This document shows positions 17,406 to 26,639 of a stretch of 64,000 nt of DNA, one piece after another. Positions within the stretch are counted from its first letter, which is position 1; every line of letters starts with the position of its first letter. A program made the translations under genes and the position numbers. Location of the stretch: the NCBI RefSeq assembly GCF_041415945.1, contig NZ_JBGCUS010000001.1:3534001-3598000 (forward strand), in the 5' to 3' direction. A model generated the notes under the pieces. It was not told the origin of the DNA and did not search any database. It worked only from the letters and a program-made list of their open reading frames with translations. This DNA is from Ancylobacter sp. IITR112 (GTDB lineage: Bacteria > Pseudomonadota > Alphaproteobacteria > Rhizobiales > Xanthobacteraceae).

Positions 17406-17840
17406 ATGAGCGCGAACCTCACCATTGGCGATGCCGCCCGGGCAAGCGGCGTCAAGGTACCGACCATCCGGTATTATGAAGAGATCGCCCTGCTGCCCGC
17501 CCCGCCGCGTACCGAAGGTGGCCGCCGTGCCTATGGCGAGACGCAACTCCGCCGGCTCGCCTTCATCCGCCATGCGCGGGAACTCGGCTTCGAGATCGAC
17601 GCCATTCGTACGCTGCTGCAGCTACAGGACGCGCCGGACCAGTCCTGCGCCGCCGCCGATGCCATTGCCCGCGATCATCTCGCCAGCGTGGAACGCCGGA
17701 TCGCCAGCCTCACCGCGCTGCGGGCGGAACTCCAGCGCATGGTCGAAGGCTGCGCCCATGGGCATGTCGCCACCTGCCGGGTGATCGAGATACTGGCCGA
17801 CCACGGCGCCTGCGCCCACCACCAGCGCGCCGAAGGCTGA
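17406..17840 (+). CDS. MerR-family metal-responsive regulator (ZntR/CadR type)
   Basis: Dimeric DNA-binding protein of 144 residues. The winged-helix N-terminus (LTIGDAARASGVKVPTIRYYEEIALLP) and dimer helix end in a metal-binding loop. C-A-H-G-H-V-A-T-C matches the C-x7-C loop of zinc and cadmium MerR proteins, and another cysteine lies in DQSCAAAD at the start of the dimer helix. A further GACAHH tail could add ligands. It is divergent from the zinc ATPase gene and should activate it when metal binds. The ATG at 17406 is the only start that leaves the HTH motif in the normal place. Confidence 0.92.
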   Translation: MSANLTIGDAARASGVKVPTIRYYEEIALLPAPPRTEGGRRAYGETQLRRLAFIRHARELGFEIDAIRTLLQLQDAPDQSCAAADAIARDHLASVERRIASLTALRAELQRMVEGCAHGHVATCRVIEILADHGACAHHQRAEG

Positions 17841-17847
17841 GCGCCGC

Positions 17848-18747
17848 TCACGCCTCCGCCGGCTCCCGCGTGAAACCTGCCCGCGCCTCACGCACCGCGC
17901 TGGCGATGAAATCCTCCACCGTGCGGATACGGCGGAGATCGCGGATATCCGCATGGGTCACCAGCCAGTAGGACCGGCGGAAAGTGAGCTCGGGCAGCAG
18001 CCGCACCAGTTCGGGATGCGCCAGCGCGGCATAGTCATGCAGGATGCCGATGCCGCTGCCCGCCCGCACCGCTTCCATCTGCCCCACCACGCTGGCGCAT
18101 TCCATCCGTCGCGCCTCGACCTCGCGGAACACCTCGAAATAGTCGAGCGCCGGCGAATAGACGAGATCGGAGACATAGGTGACCAGCAGCCGCCCGGTCA
18201 CGTCGCGCAGGGCCGCCACCGGGCCGGTGCGGGTAAGATAATCCCGGGACGCATAGACGCCGAGCGAGTAGTCGGTGAGCTTGCGCGCCACCAGCCGCCC
18301 TTCGCTCGGCCTTTGCAGCGTCACCGCGATATCCACTTCGCGCTTGGGCAGCGAGAAGCTGCGCGGCAGCGGCGCGAGCTGGATCGACAGGCCCGGATGC
18401 TCTTCCGCCAGCCGTCCGAGGCGTGGGGCGAGGAAATAGGTGCCGAAGCCGTCCGGCGCGCCGATCCGCACCGTCCCGGCGAGAGCGAGGTCGACATTGC
18501 CCAGCGCCGCCTGCGCCTGCAGCATCTCGGTCTCGATCCGCTCCGCATGCGCCAGCAGCCGCTCGCCGGCGGGGGTGAGTTCGCTCCCCGTGGTGCGCCG
18601 CTCCAAGAGCTTGGAGCCGAGGCTCGCTTCCAGCGCCCCCAGCCGGCGGCCAACGGTGGCGTGGTCAAGGCCGAGCTGGCGCGCGGCCGCTAGCATCTGG
18701 CCGGCACGCGCCACGGCGAGAAAAATACGCAGATGGTCCCAATCCAT
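17848..18747 (-). CDS. LysR-family transcriptional regulator
   Basis: Protein of 299 residues with an N-terminal winged HTH (MDWDHLRIFLAVARAGQMLA then LGLDHATVGRRLGALEASLG) and a C-terminal periplasmic-binding-like effector domain. It is divergent from mmsA, separated by 115 bases that contain two dyads, so mmsA and the regulator itself are the likely targets. Effector unknown; a valine or propionate catabolite would fit the neighbour. It converges on the MerR gene with only seven bases between stops. Confidence 0.92.
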   Translation of the reverse strand: MDWDHLRIFLAVARAGQMLAAARQLGLDHATVGRRLGALEASLGSKLLERRTTGSELTPAGERLLAHAERIETEMLQAQAALGNVDLALAGTVRIGAPDGFGTYFLAPRLGRLAEEHPGLSIQLAPLPRSFSLPKREVDIAVTLQRPSEGRLVARKLTDYSLGVYASRDYLTRTGPVAALRDVTGRLLVTYVSDLVYSPALDYFEVFREVEARRMECASVVGQMEAVRAGSGIGILHDYAALAHPELVRLLPELTFRRSYWLVTHADIRDLRRIRTVEDFIASAVREARAGFTREPAEA

Positions 18748-18765
18748 GCCAATGGCCTAGCGCAA

Positions 18766-18822
18766 TGTGCGCTTCCGCACAACGGATGCGAAAACATCGT
18801 CGTTGAAGTGACGACTTTCAAC
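18766..18822. promoter_or_regulatory. Two dyads in the LysR/mmsA divergent promoter
   Basis: TGTGCG at 18766-18771 and CGCACA at 18776-18781 form a 6-4-6 dyad. GTTGAA at 18802-18807 and TTCAAC at 18817-18822 form a 6-9-6 dyad with T-N11-A character. LysR proteins usually bind a recognition dyad and a weaker activation site 20-30 bases apart, as here. Function is inferred from position and symmetry only. Confidence 0.4.
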
Positions 18823-18862
18823 AAGCAAAACCGCAGACAGGAAAACCAGAGGAGAGATCGCC

Positions 18863-20353
18863 ATGGCGGTCATCGGGCATTACATCGGCGGCAAGGTGGT
18901 GAACACGGCGGGGCGGACCTCTCCGGTGTTCGATCCTTCCACCGGCGCGCAGACCGGCGAAGCGCTGCTCGCCTCCGTCGCCACGGTGGGCGAGGCGGTG
19001 GCCGCCGCCGCCCGCGCCTTCCCCGCCTGGGCCGACACGCCGCCGCTGACCCGCGCGCGCATCATGTTCAAGTTCAAGGCGCTGCTTGAGCGCGACATCG
19101 ACGCGCTGGCCGAGGCCATCACCCGCGAGCATGGCAAGACCTTCGAGGACGCCAAGGGCGAAGTCACCCGCGGCATCGAGGTGGTGGAATTCGCCTGCGG
19201 CATCCCGCATCTGATGCGCGGCGATTTCACCGAGCAGGTGGCGCGCGGCGTCGACGTGTTCTCCGCCCGCCATCCCGTCGGCGTGGTCGCCGGCATCACC
19301 CCGTTCAACTTCCCCGTCATGGTGCCGATGTGGATGTTCCCGGTGGCGCTGGCCTGCGGCAACGCCTTCGTGCTCAAGCCCTCTGAAAAGGACCCGACTC
19401 CCTCGCTGATGCTGGCGGAACTGCTGGCCGAGGCCGGCCTGCCGGCCGGCGTGTTCAACGTCGTGCAGGGCGACAAGGAGGCGGTCGACGCCCTCCTCAC
19501 CCACCCGGATGTCGCGGCGGTGAGCTTTGTCGGCTCCACCGCCATCGGCGAATATGTCTACAAGACCGCCGCCGCGCACGGTAAGCGGGCGCAGGCGCTC
19601 TGCGGCGCCAAGAACCACCTGGTGGTGATGCCGGACGCCAATCTCGACAAGACCGTCGACGCGCTGATGGGCGCGGGCTACGGCTCGGCCGGCGAGCGCT
19701 GCATGGCGGTGTCGGTCGCGGTCGCGGTTGGCGGCGTCGGCGACGCGCTGATGGAGAAGCTGGTGCCGAAGGTGCGCGCCCTCAAGGTCGGCCCCGGCCT
19801 CGACCGCGAAAGCGAGATGGGTCCGCTCGTCACCAAGGAACACCTCGCCAAGGTGTCCGGCTATGTCGACGACGGTGTCGCCGCCGGCGCCGAGCTGGTG
19901 GTCGACGGGCGCGGCCTCAAGCTGCAGGGCTATGAGAACGGCTATTTCATCGGCGGCTGCCTGTTCGACAAGGTCACCCCGGACATGAAGATCTACAAGG
20001 AAGAGATCTTCGGCCCGGTGCTCTCCGTGGTGCGCGTCGACCGCTATGACGAGGCGCTCAAGCTGGTGAACGACCACGAATATGGCAATGGCGCCGCCAT
20101 CTTCACCCGCGACGGCGATGCCGCCCGCGCCTTCGACCGCGACGCCAAGGCCGGCATGATCGGCATCAACGTGCCGATCCCGGTACCGGTGGCGTTCCAT
20201 TCCTTTGGCGGCTGGAAGCGCTCCGTGTTCGGTGACCGCAACGTCTATGGCATGGAAGGCGTCGGCTTCTACACCAAGATGAAGACCACCACGGCCCGCT
20301 GGCCGACCGGCATCCGCGAGGGCGCCCAGTTCGTCATGCCGACCAGCGGCTGA
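18863..20353 (+). CDS. mmsA: CoA-acylating methylmalonate-semialdehyde dehydrogenase
   Basis: Converts methylmalonate semialdehyde to propionyl-CoA (and malonate semialdehyde to acetyl-CoA) with NAD and CoA, in valine, inositol or beta-alanine breakdown. The 496-residue protein is a CoA-dependent aldehyde dehydrogenase. Signatures are [20 protein letters not shown], the NAD-binding [20 protein letters not shown], the catalytic cysteine in [14 protein letters not shown], and [14 protein letters not shown]. The IFGPV and [16 protein letters not shown] segments are typical of MmsA. The ATG at 18863 follows CAGAGGAGAGA. It is likely controlled by the divergent LysR gene. Confidence 0.95.
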   Translation: MAVIGHYIGGKVVNTAGRTSPVFDPSTGAQTGEALLASVATVGEAVAAAARAFPAWADTPPLTRARIMFKFKALLERDIDALAEAITREHGKTFEDAKGEVTRGIEVVEFACGIPHLMRGDFTEQVARGVDVFSARHPVGVVAGITPFNFPVMVPMWMFPVALACGNAFVLKPSEKDPTPSLMLAELLAEAGLPAGVFNVVQGDKEAVDALLTHPDVAAVSFVGSTAIGEYVYKTAAAHGKRAQALCGAKNHLVVMPDANLDKTVDALMGAGYGSAGERCMAVSVAVAVGGVGDALMEKLVPKVRALKVGPGLDRESEMGPLVTKEHLAKVSGYVDDGVAAGAELVVDGRGLKLQGYENGYFIGGCLFDKVTPDMKIYKEEIFGPVLSVVRVDRYDEALKLVNDHEYGNGAAIFTRDGDAARAFDRDAKAGMIGINVPIPVPVAFHSFGGWKRSVFGDRNVYGMEGVGFYTKMKTTTARWPTGIREGAQFVMPTSG

Positions 20354-20366
20354 CGCGCGCGGAAAG

Positions 20367-20408
20367 GCAGCCTGCGCAAGCGGCCGAAAGGCGCGGAACG
20401 CAGGCTGC
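20367..20408 (+). terminator. Hairpin after mmsA, possible terminator
   Basis: GCAGCCTGCG at 20367-20376 is perfectly complementary to CGCAGGCTGC at 20399-20408, with a 22-base loop. It begins 14 bases after the mmsA stop. Only a short pyrimidine stretch (CCCTTAT) follows, so termination may be weak or Rho-assisted. Confidence 0.4.
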
Positions 20409-20429
20409 TGCCCTTATCCAACGGCGGCG

Positions 20430-20440
20430 ATTGGCAGTAG
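20430..20440 (+). promoter_or_regulatory. ATTGGCAGTAG motif before the WYL regulator
   Basis: The 11-base sequence ATTGGCAGTAG lies ten bases before the regulator start and recurs exactly at 21163-21173, upstream of the VOC gene. It is a candidate operator or start-region element for autoregulation. The two copies are also followed by a similar CGCCGC stretch. Confidence 0.4.
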
Positions 20441-20449
20441 GATCGCCGC

Positions 20450-21157
20450 ATGTCCCGTTCCGAACGTCTGTTCGATCTGCTGCAGGTCCTGCGCCGCCAC
20501 CGCCGCCCGGTGAGCGGGCGCGTGCTCGCCGACGAGATCGGCGTGAGCCTGCGCACCCTGTACCGCGACATTGCCGCGCTGCAGGCGCAAGGCGCGACCA
20601 TCGAGGGCGAGGCCGGGATCGGCTATGTGCTGCGCCCCGGCTTTCTGCTGCCACCAATGATGTTCCCGGCCGAAGAGATCGAGGCGCTGGTCCTCGGCTC
20701 GCGCTGGGTGGCCGAGCGCGGCGACCGCCGGCTCGCCGAGGCGGCGCTGTCGGCGCTGGCGCGCATCGGCGCCGTCCTGCCGGCCGAGTTGCGGGCGGAA
20801 ATGGACGCCGCAGCCCTGTTCGTGGCCCCCGGCGCCCCTATTCCCGTCGACACGATTGATGCGGCGGTGCTGCGCAAGGCGATCCGCACCGAGCGCAAGC
20901 TTGCCCTCGCCTATCAAGACGCCGGCGGGGCGGCGAGCGAACGGGTGATCTGGCCGTTCGCCCTCGCCTTCTTCGATCAGGTGCGGCTGCTGATCGGCTG
21001 GTGCGAATTGCGCGGCGACTTCCGCAGCTTCCGCACCGATCGCATCGCGCGCGCTGAACTGATGGAGGCCCGCTATCCCAGCCGGCGGGCGGAACTCATC
21101 CGGCAATGGAAGCAGACGAAGCACGCCGCCGGCCCGCCCAGGGCCGAAGCATGCTGA
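20450..21157 (+). CDS. YafY-type regulator, HTH plus WYL domain
   Basis: Transcription factor of 235 residues. The N-terminal HTH (RSERLFDLLQVLRRHRRPVS, then ISLRTLYRDIAALQAQG-like DeoR/HTH_11 motif) is followed by a WYL domain whose core reads RKLALAYQDAGGAASERVIW and continues to LIGWCELRGDFRSFRTDRI. WYL domains sense nucleotides or other small ligands in several bacteria; the ligand here is unknown. YafY-type regulators are often paired with VOC or DinB proteins, and a VOC gene follows 57 bases later. A shared 11-base motif before both starts suggests a common operator. Confidence 0.9.
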   Translation: MSRSERLFDLLQVLRRHRRPVSGRVLADEIGVSLRTLYRDIAALQAQGATIEGEAGIGYVLRPGFLLPPMMFPAEEIEALVLGSRWVAERGDRRLAEAALSALARIGAVLPAELRAEMDAAALFVAPGAPIPVDTIDAAVLRKAIRTERKLALAYQDAGGAASERVIWPFALAFFDQVRLLIGWCELRGDFRSFRTDRIARAELMEARYPSRRAELIRQWKQTKHAAGPPRAEAC

Positions 21158-21162
21158 CATAA

Positions 21163-21173
21163 ATTGGCAGTAG
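21163..21173 (+). promoter_or_regulatory. ATTGGCAGTAG motif before the VOC gene
   Basis: This is an exact second copy of the 11-base motif found before the WYL regulator. Here it also forms the right half of an imperfect dyad (CTGACA-N5-TGGCAG at 21154-21170) that overlaps the regulator's stop codon. It lies about 42 bases before the VOC start, a normal place for an operator. Confidence 0.45.
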
Positions 21174-21214
21174 CGCCGCCTATTCTTCTCCCATCCAGTC
21201 GACGGGGGGCCGCC

Positions 21215-21589
21215 ATGGGCGACGCAAGCAATATTCTTCTCTACGTCAATGATGCGCAGGCAAGCGCGCGCTTTTATGGCACGCTGCTGGAGCGCGAACC
21301 GGTGGAACAGAGCGCGACCTTCGCCCTGCTGCCGCTGGCCCCGGGCATGATGCTCGGCCTGTGGCAGCGCGACGGGGTAACGCCTCGGCCGCATCTGCGG
21401 GCCGGAGGCAACGAGATCGGCTTCAAGGTCGCCGATCCCGCCGCCGTCGACGCCGCCTATGAGAAATGGGCGACGAAGGGGGTCCCGATCGCCCTGCCGC
21501 CGACCGATCTCAAATTCGGCCGCAGCTTCGTCGCCCTCGATCCCGACGGCCACCGCCTGCGCGTCTATGCGCCGACTGCGACGATCTAG
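21215..21589 (+). CDS. VOC (glyoxalase/bleomycin resistance) family protein
   Basis: Protein of 124 residues with the paired beta-alpha-beta-beta-beta units of the vicinal oxygen chelate fold. It opens ILLYVNDAQASARFYGTLLE and closes with GRSFVALDPDGHRLRVYAP, the family-typical end with D-P-D-G-H. Metal ligands of true glyoxalases are only partly visible, so no reaction is assigned. The ATG at 21215 follows a run of six G. It is downstream of the WYL regulator in the same direction, a frequent pairing, and converges on tyrC. Confidence 0.87.
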   Translation: MGDASNILLYVNDAQASARFYGTLLEREPVEQSATFALLPLAPGMMLGLWQRDGVTPRPHLRAGGNEIGFKVADPAAVDAAYEKWATKGVPIALPPTDLKFGRSFVALDPDGHRLRVYAPTATI

Positions 21590-21609
21590 GCGCCGACCGC
21601 ACCCCGCCC

Positions 21610-22545
21610 CTATTCGTGCGAACGCCCGAAATCGGGCGCCGCCGTCTCCTGGCCGATTTCGATGATCGAGCGGCGTATGGCGCGGGTGCGGGTGAACAGG
21701 TCGAACAGCTTGTCGCCCTCCGCCCAGCGTATCGCCCGCTGCAACGCGATCAGGTCCTCGGTGAAGCGGCCCAGCACCTCGATCACCGCCTCGCGATTAT
21801 TGAGGAACACGTCGCGCCACATGGTCGGGTCGGAAGCGGCAATGCGGGTGAAGTCACGGAAGCCGCCGGCCGAATATTTGATCACCTCGGACTGCGTCAC
21901 CGCCTCCAAATCCGCCGCCGTGCCGACAATGTTGTAGGCGATGAGATGCGGCACATGCGAGGTGATGGCTAGGACCAGGTCATGATGCTCCGGCGTCATC
22001 GTCTCGACATTGGCGCCCATCGCCGTCCACAGCCCTGCCAGTGTCGCCACGGCGGCGGGGTCGGTGCCCTCGGGCGGGGTGAGGATCGACCACCGGTTCT
22101 TGAACAGGGTGGCGAAGCCGGCATCGGGGCCGGAATACTCCGTACCCGCCACGGGATGGCCGGGCACGATGTGGACATTGGCCGGCAGATGCGCGCGCAG
22201 TGCGCTCACCACCGCGCCCTTGACCGAGCCGACATCGGAGACGATGGCGCCGGGCTTGAGATGCGGGGCGATGGCCTCCGCCACCGCGCCCATGGCGCCC
22301 ACCGGCACACAGAGGATGACGATATCGGACCCCGTCACCGCCTGCGCCGGCGTGGTGGCGACAAGATCAGCGATGCCCAGATCGAGAACGCGATCGCGTA
22401 CGGCCTCCGCTCCATCATAGGCCACCAGCGTGCCGGCGAGCCCGCGCGCCTTGACCGCGCGCAGGATGGACGAGCCGATCAGGCCGATGCCGATGACGGT
22501 CAGCCGGCCGATGAGCGGATGCGCCAGCGGCGGGTCAAGCACCAT
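21610..22545 (-). CDS. tyrC: Prephenate/arogenate dehydrogenase
   Basis: Oxidative decarboxylation of prephenate or arogenate with NAD(P), for tyrosine synthesis. The 311-residue protein has the Rossmann motif [20 protein letters not shown] near residue 17. The prephenate dehydrogenase signatures [20 protein letters not shown] and [20 protein letters not shown] supply the catalytic histidine. It overlaps the 3' end of hisC by 11 bases, so the two are translationally linked. The hisC-tyrC order is common in alphaproteobacteria, where the aminotransferase may also act on aromatic keto acids. NAD or NADP preference and substrate cannot be settled here. Confidence 0.93.
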   Translation of the reverse strand: MVLDPPLAHPLIGRLTVIGIGLIGSSILRAVKARGLAGTLVAYDGAEAVRDRVLDLGIADLVATTPAQAVTGSDIVILCVPVGAMGAVAEAIAPHLKPGAIVSDVGSVKGAVVSALRAHLPANVHIVPGHPVAGTEYSGPDAGFATLFKNRWSILTPPEGTDPAAVATLAGLWTAMGANVETMTPEHHDLVLAITSHVPHLIAYNIVGTAADLEAVTQSEVIKYSAGGFRDFTRIAASDPTMWRDVFLNNREAVIEVLGRFTEDLIALQRAIRWAEGDKLFDLFTRTRAIRRSIIEIGQETAAPDFGRSHE

Positions 22546-23659
22546 GGCCCGCCTCCCCGCCCATGAACGCCTTCAGCGCCTCCACCAGCAGGCGGTTGGC
22601 CTCCTCGGTGCCGATGGTGACGCGCAGAGCGTCCGGCAGGCCATAGGAATCCACCCGCCGCAGAATCAGGCCGCGCTGGCTGAGGAAGGCGTCCGCCTCC
22701 TTCGCCGTGCGGCCGGGCGTGGACGGGAAATGCACCAGCAGGAAATTGGTGACGCTCGGCGTCACGGTCAGCCCGAGCGCGGTGAGCTCCTGCGCCAGCC
22801 AGGGCAGCCAGGTCTCGTTATGCGCCACGGCGGTCTCGACATGCGCGGTGTCCTCGATTGCCGCGACGGCGGCGGCGAGGCCGGGGGCGGAGACGTTGAA
22901 CGCCCCGCGAATGCGGTTGATAGCGTCCGCCACCTCGGCCGGCCCGTAGAGCCAGCCGACGCGCAGCGCCGCGAGCCCGTAGATCTTGGAGAAGGTACGC
23001 AGCATGACGACGTTCGAGCAGGTCGCCACCAGCTCGATGCCCGCCTCATAGTCGTTGCGGCGGACATATTCGGCATAGGCGGCATCGAGCGCCAGCAGCA
23101 CATGCGGCGGCAGGCCGCGCTGCAGCCGCTTCACTTCGTCGAACGGGATATAGGTGCCGGTCGGGTTGTTGGGGTTGGCGAGAAAGACCACACGGGTCTT
23201 CTCGGTCACCGCCGCCAGCAGCGCGTCGACATCGGTAGTGTGGTTCTTCTCCGGCGCCACCACCGGCGTCGCCCCCGCCGCGAGAGCGGCGATGCGGTAG
23301 ACGAGGAAGCCGTGCTGCGAATACAGCACCTCGTCGCCCGGCCCGGCAAAGGCGGCGGCGGTGAGCATCAGCAGTTCGTCCGAGCCGGTGCCGCAGACGA
23401 TGCGCGCGGGATCGAGCCCATATTGCGCGGCAATGGCCTCGCGCAGCTTGGTCGACGAGCCGTCGGGATAAAGCTCCAGCGCATTCGCCGACTGGAAGGC
23501 GGCAATGGCCTTCGGGCTGGGGCCGAGCGGATTCTCGTTCGCCGAGAGCTTATGCACCTTCACCCCCGGGCCGCCCTGCGACTTGCCCGGCACATAGGCC
23601 TCGATCGCCAGAACGCCGGAGCGCGGGACGGGACGGGTGGGGCGGGGGGCGGTCGACAT
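22535..23659 (-). CDS. hisC: Histidinol-phosphate aminotransferase
   Basis: PLP enzyme of 374 residues that transaminates imidazole acetol phosphate in histidine synthesis and, in this family, often aromatic keto acids. Landmarks are [15 protein letters not shown] near the N-terminus, [15 protein letters not shown], the aspartate of [13 protein letters not shown], and the PLP lysine in [18 protein letters not shown]. The ATG at 23659 ([15 protein letters not shown]) was chosen over an upstream one at 23776 because the extra 39 residues show no family similarity and would run into the chorismate mutase stop region. It is followed by tyrC with an 11-base overlap. Confidence 0.94.
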   Translation of the reverse strand: MSTAPRPTRPVPRSGVLAIEAYVPGKSQGGPGVKVHKLSANENPLGPSPKAIAAFQSANALELYPDGSSTKLREAIAAQYGLDPARIVCGTGSDELLMLTAAAFAGPGDEVLYSQHGFLVYRIAALAAGATPVVAPEKNHTTDVDALLAAVTEKTRVVFLANPNNPTGTYIPFDEVKRLQRGLPPHVLLALDAAYAEYVRRNDYEAGIELVATCSNVVMLRTFSKIYGLAALRVGWLYGPAEVADAINRIRGAFNVSAPGLAAAVAAIEDTAHVETAVAHNETWLPWLAQELTALGLTVTPSVTNFLLVHFPSTPGRTAKEADAFLSQRGLILRRVDSYGLPDALRVTIGTEEANRLLVEALKAFMGGEAGHGA

Positions 23660-23726
23660 GACGGGGCTCCGGGGGAGGCGGTCGTGGGAGAAGGCGGTCG
23701 CGAGGAAAGACGGAAAGGCGTCGGCG

Positions 23727-24644
23727 TCAAGCCTTAGCGGCGTGGAGCGCGGGCGCATGGGTATAGCGGCTGGCATGGCTGCCGACGAGCGCCGCCGCGC
23801 GCACAGACGCTCCGCTCTCGCGCAGCGTCGCCAGCACCGTGTCGAGGCTGATCGCCCCGCCGAGCGGGATCGAGGCGAGCAGCGCCGCGCCGTCGAGCCC
23901 GCGATCGGGCACGGCGATCACATCGGCCAGCGGGGCGAGCGCCCGCGCCGCCTGCGCGTTCCAGCCGGAGACGTGCAGGCTCCACGCCTCCACCTCGGTC
24001 ACCGCGCCGTCCGTCACCGGGTGCGCGATGCAGAACACCGGCAGGCCGGCGGGGTGGTCGGCGCGCTCGACGAAGGGCAGACGGGCGATGATCTTCGGCG
24101 CCTGGGCGCTTTCCAGCGCCGTCCACCACGCGCCGGCCGAGGGCGAGGCGAAGGCCGGCACCAGGCCGAGATCGCCACGCGAGCGCGCCACCGCCGCCAC
24201 CACGCCGGCCGCGCCCATATGGCCGATGAACGGCACGGTGAAGCCGAAATGGAACCGCGAGGCATCGCGCATCGCCGCCTCGCCCGAAGCGAGGTCGGCA
24301 TGCACCGCGTAAGGAGCCTGCACATAGGTGAAGGTGGAAATGATGACCCGCCAGATGCCCTCGACGGTGTCGAGCGGGAGAATGCCGCGATGGCGGTCGA
24401 CCAACCGGCGCATCATCGAGGCCTCGCGCGCCGGGCGGAAGGCCGAGCCGCTCTCCGTCCCCTGCGCCCGCTTCACCGCCACCAGCCGGTCGATGATCTG
24501 GCTGCGCTCGATCAAAAGCGCGTGCATCTGGCCGTCGATGCGGTCGATCTCGGCGCGCAGGCTGCCAAGGTCCGGCGCGGGCGCGTCGGAGGGCGGGGAA
24601 AGGGCAGTTTGCGGCGCGTTGGGCGTGGGGGCCTTCATGTCCAT
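23727..24644 (-). CDS. Chorismate mutase, AroQ domain with C-terminal extension
   Basis: Rearranges chorismate to prephenate, feeding phenylalanine and tyrosine synthesis. The 305-residue protein has an AroQ-type helical domain at about residues 25-115 ([20 protein letters not shown], then VAVKRAQG and the [12 protein letters not shown] segment). The roughly 190-residue C-terminal part has no motif I recognise and may be regulatory. It sits upstream of hisC-tyrC on the same strand, so the three form an aromatic amino acid cluster. The ATG at 24644 gives MDMKAP; the second ATG two codons later is equally possible. It is divergent from metX. Confidence 0.9.
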   Translation of the reverse strand: MDMKAPTPNAPQTALSPPSDAPAPDLGSLRAEIDRIDGQMHALLIERSQIIDRLVAVKRAQGTESGSAFRPAREASMMRRLVDRHRGILPLDTVEGIWRVIISTFTYVQAPYAVHADLASGEAAMRDASRFHFGFTVPFIGHMGAAGVVAAVARSRGDLGLVPAFASPSAGAWWTALESAQAPKIIARLPFVERADHPAGLPVFCIAHPVTDGAVTEVEAWSLHVSGWNAQAARALAPLADVIAVPDRGLDGAALLASIPLGGAISLDTVLATLRESGASVRAAALVGSHASRYTHAPALHAAKA

Positions 24645-24735
24645 GGCGGCTTGTCGTAAACCTCGCGCGGGCCGCGCGCAAAGCAAAATCTGACGTGGCG
24701 ATCTATTGACAAGTGCCGGCTGTGGGATCATCGCA

Positions 24736-24771
24736 TCGTCCGGTATAACGAACTCTTCGTCCGGTATGACG
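24736..24771 (+). repeat. Direct repeat of 15 bp upstream of metX
   Basis: TCGTCCGGTATAACG at 24736-24750 recurs with one change at 24757-24771, a 21-base period or two helical turns. The second copy overlaps the first possible metX start codon. It may be a tandem regulator site over the start region, or a chance duplication; no known methionine-regulator consensus fits. A TTGACA at 24706-24711 lies just upstream, without a convincing -10. Confidence 0.45.
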
Positions 24772-24777
24772 GTTCCC

Positions 24778-25980
24778 ATGTCCGACCCCACGGCTCTGCG
24801 CGATGTTGCGGCCCGCGATCTCCCCTCCTCCGACGCCGCCCGCGGCGAAGCGGACAACCCGCATTCGGCCGTGGTGCGCTTCGGCGCCGACAAGCCGCTC
24901 GCCCTCGATGCCGGCGGCGTGCTCACCCCCTTCCAGATCGCCTATCAGACCTATGGCACGCTGAACGCGGCGCGCTCCAACGCCATCCTGCTGTGCCACG
25001 CGCTGTCGGGCGACCAGCACGCGGCCAATGTCCATCCCGTCACCGGCAAGCCGGGCTGGTGGGAGACGCTGGTCGGCCCGGGCAAGCCGATCGACACCGA
25101 GCGCTTCTTCGTCATCGCCTCGAATGTGCTCGGCGGCTGTCTCGGCACCACCGGCCCCTCCTCCACCAATCCGGCCACCGGCCAGCCCTATGGGCTCGAC
25201 CTGCCGGTGGTGACCATTCGTGACATGGTTCGGGCGCAGGCCATGCTGATCGACCATCTCGGCATCGAGAAGCTGCTCGCCGTGGTCGGCGGCTCCATGG
25301 GCGGCATGCAGGTGCTGCAATGGGCGGCGAGCTATCCCGAGCGCGTCTTCGCCGCCATGCCCATCGCCACCGCCGCGCGCCATTCGGCACAGAACATCGC
25401 CTTCCATGAGGTCGGCCGTCAGGCGGTGATGGCGGATCCGGAATGGCGCGGCGGGCGCTATCTGACCGAGGGCACCAGCCCGCGCCGTGGCCTCGCGGTC
25501 GCGCGGATGGCCGCGCACATCACCTATATGTCGGATTCCTCGCTGCACCGGAAATTCGGCCGCCGGCTGCAGGACCGCGACGGGCACACCTTTTCCTTCG
25601 ACGCCGATTTCCAGGTGGAAAGCTATCTGCGCCACCAGGGCGAGGCCTTCGTCGACCGTTTCGACGCCAATTCCTATCTCTACGTGACCCGTGCGATGGA
25701 TTATTTCGACCTTGCCGGGGAGTATGGCGGCGTTCTGGCCAATGCCTTCCGGGGCACCACGACCCGCTTCTGCCTGGTCTCCTTCACCTCGGACTGGCTG
25801 TTCACCACGGCGGACTCGCGCGCCATCGTCCACGCGCTCAACGCTGCGGGGGCGCAGGTGTCCTTCGCCGAGATCGAGAGCGACAAGGGGCACGATTCCT
25901 TCCTGCTCGACGAGCCGGAATTCTTCGCCATCACCCGCGGCTTCATTGATGCCGCCGCCCGCACGGTCGGAGTGAAATAA
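24778..25980 (+). CDS. metX: Homoserine O-acetyltransferase
   Basis: Acylates homoserine with acetyl-CoA (or succinyl-CoA in some members) in methionine synthesis. It is an alpha/beta-hydrolase of about 400 residues. The nucleophile serine lies in [20 protein letters not shown], the acid in FTSDWLF and the histidine in [15 protein letters not shown]. The early [13 protein letters not shown] segment is also diagnostic. Two ATG codons are possible, 24766 and 24778; the second is chosen because the first overlaps the direct repeat and neither has a strong ribosome site. It overlaps metW by one base, the typical alphaproteobacterial metX-metW pair. I looked for a SAM-II riboswitch and did not find one. 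Confidence 0.94.
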   Translation: MSDPTALRDVAARDLPSSDAARGEADNPHSAVVRFGADKPLALDAGGVLTPFQIAYQTYGTLNAARSNAILLCHALSGDQHAANVHPVTGKPGWWETLVGPGKPIDTERFFVIASNVLGGCLGTTGPSSTNPATGQPYGLDLPVVTIRDMVRAQAMLIDHLGIEKLLAVVGGSMGGMQVLQWAASYPERVFAAMPIATAARHSAQNIAFHEVGRQAVMADPEWRGGRYLTEGTSPRRGLAVARMAAHITYMSDSSLHRKFGRRLQDRDGHTFSFDADFQVESYLRHQGEAFVDRFDANSYLYVTRAMDYFDLAGEYGGVLANAFRGTTTRFCLVSFTSDWLFTTADSRAIVHALNAAGAQVSFAEIESDKGHDSFLLDEPEFFAITRGFIDAAARTVGVK

Positions 25981-26633
25981 TGGCCGCGCGCGACCTTACC
26001 ATGCGCGAAGCCGCGCGGGCCGAATCCGGCAAGCGCGTCGACCTGCTGCTGATCGCCGATATGGTCCGCCCCGGCTCGCGCGTGCTCGATGTCGGCTCGG
26101 GCGACGGCGAGTTGCTGGAACTGCTCGCCACCACGCGCGGCTGCGACGCGCGTGGCATTGAACTCTCGCGCGAGGGGGTGAATGCCGGCGTGGCGCGCGG
26201 GCTTCCCATCATCCAGGGCGACGCCGATGTCGACCTCGCCGACTACCCCGACAATTCCTTCGACTATGTGATCCTGTCACAGACCATCCAGGCGACGCGC
26301 CGGCCGAAATGGGTACTGGAGCAGATGCTGCGCGTGGGCAGCCACGCCATCGTCTCCTTCCCCAATTTCGGCTTCTGGCGCATGCGGCTCGACCTGTTGC
26401 TGAACGGGCGGATGCCGAGCACGGAAAACCTGCCCTATAGCTGGCACGACACGCCGAACATCCATTTCTGCACCATCCGCGATTTCGTCGCGCTGGTGGA
26501 GGAAGTGGGCGCCCGCATCGACCGCGCCGCCGCGCTCAACGGCTATGGCCACCCGGTGCGCTTCAACCTGCCCTGGTCGGTGTGGAACCTGCTGGGCGAA
26601 CAGGCGGTGTTCCTGCTCTCGCGCAAGGGGTGA
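25980..26633 (+). CDS. metW: Methionine biosynthesis protein MetW
   Basis: Methyltransferase-like partner of MetX, 217 residues. It has a SAM-binding motif I (VLDVGSGDGELLELLATTRG), the family signatures FDYVILSQTIQATRRPKWVL and SFPNFGFWRMRLDLLLNGRMP, and the conserved end YSWHDTPNIHFCTIRDF. In other bacteria MetW is needed for or stimulates MetX activity, though its exact reaction is not settled. The start overlaps the metX stop by one base (TAATG), so expression is coupled. It converges with the next gene, with only six bases between stops. Confidence 0.95.
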   Translation: MAARDLTMREAARAESGKRVDLLLIADMVRPGSRVLDVGSGDGELLELLATTRGCDARGIELSREGVNAGVARGLPIIQGDADVDLADYPDNSFDYVILSQTIQATRRPKWVLEQMLRVGSHAIVSFPNFGFWRMRLDLLLNGRMPSTENLPYSWHDTPNIHFCTIRDFVALVEEVGARIDRAAALNGYGHPVRFNLPWSVWNLLGEQAVFLLSRKG

Positions 26634-26639
26634 GGGCCG

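Noticed and set aside
24645..24777. SAM-II riboswitch upstream of metX
   Set aside because: The leader lacks the conserved core (the paired CGGCTTGCAGCC-like segment and the AAGTCGCTAAA-like pseudoknot end).
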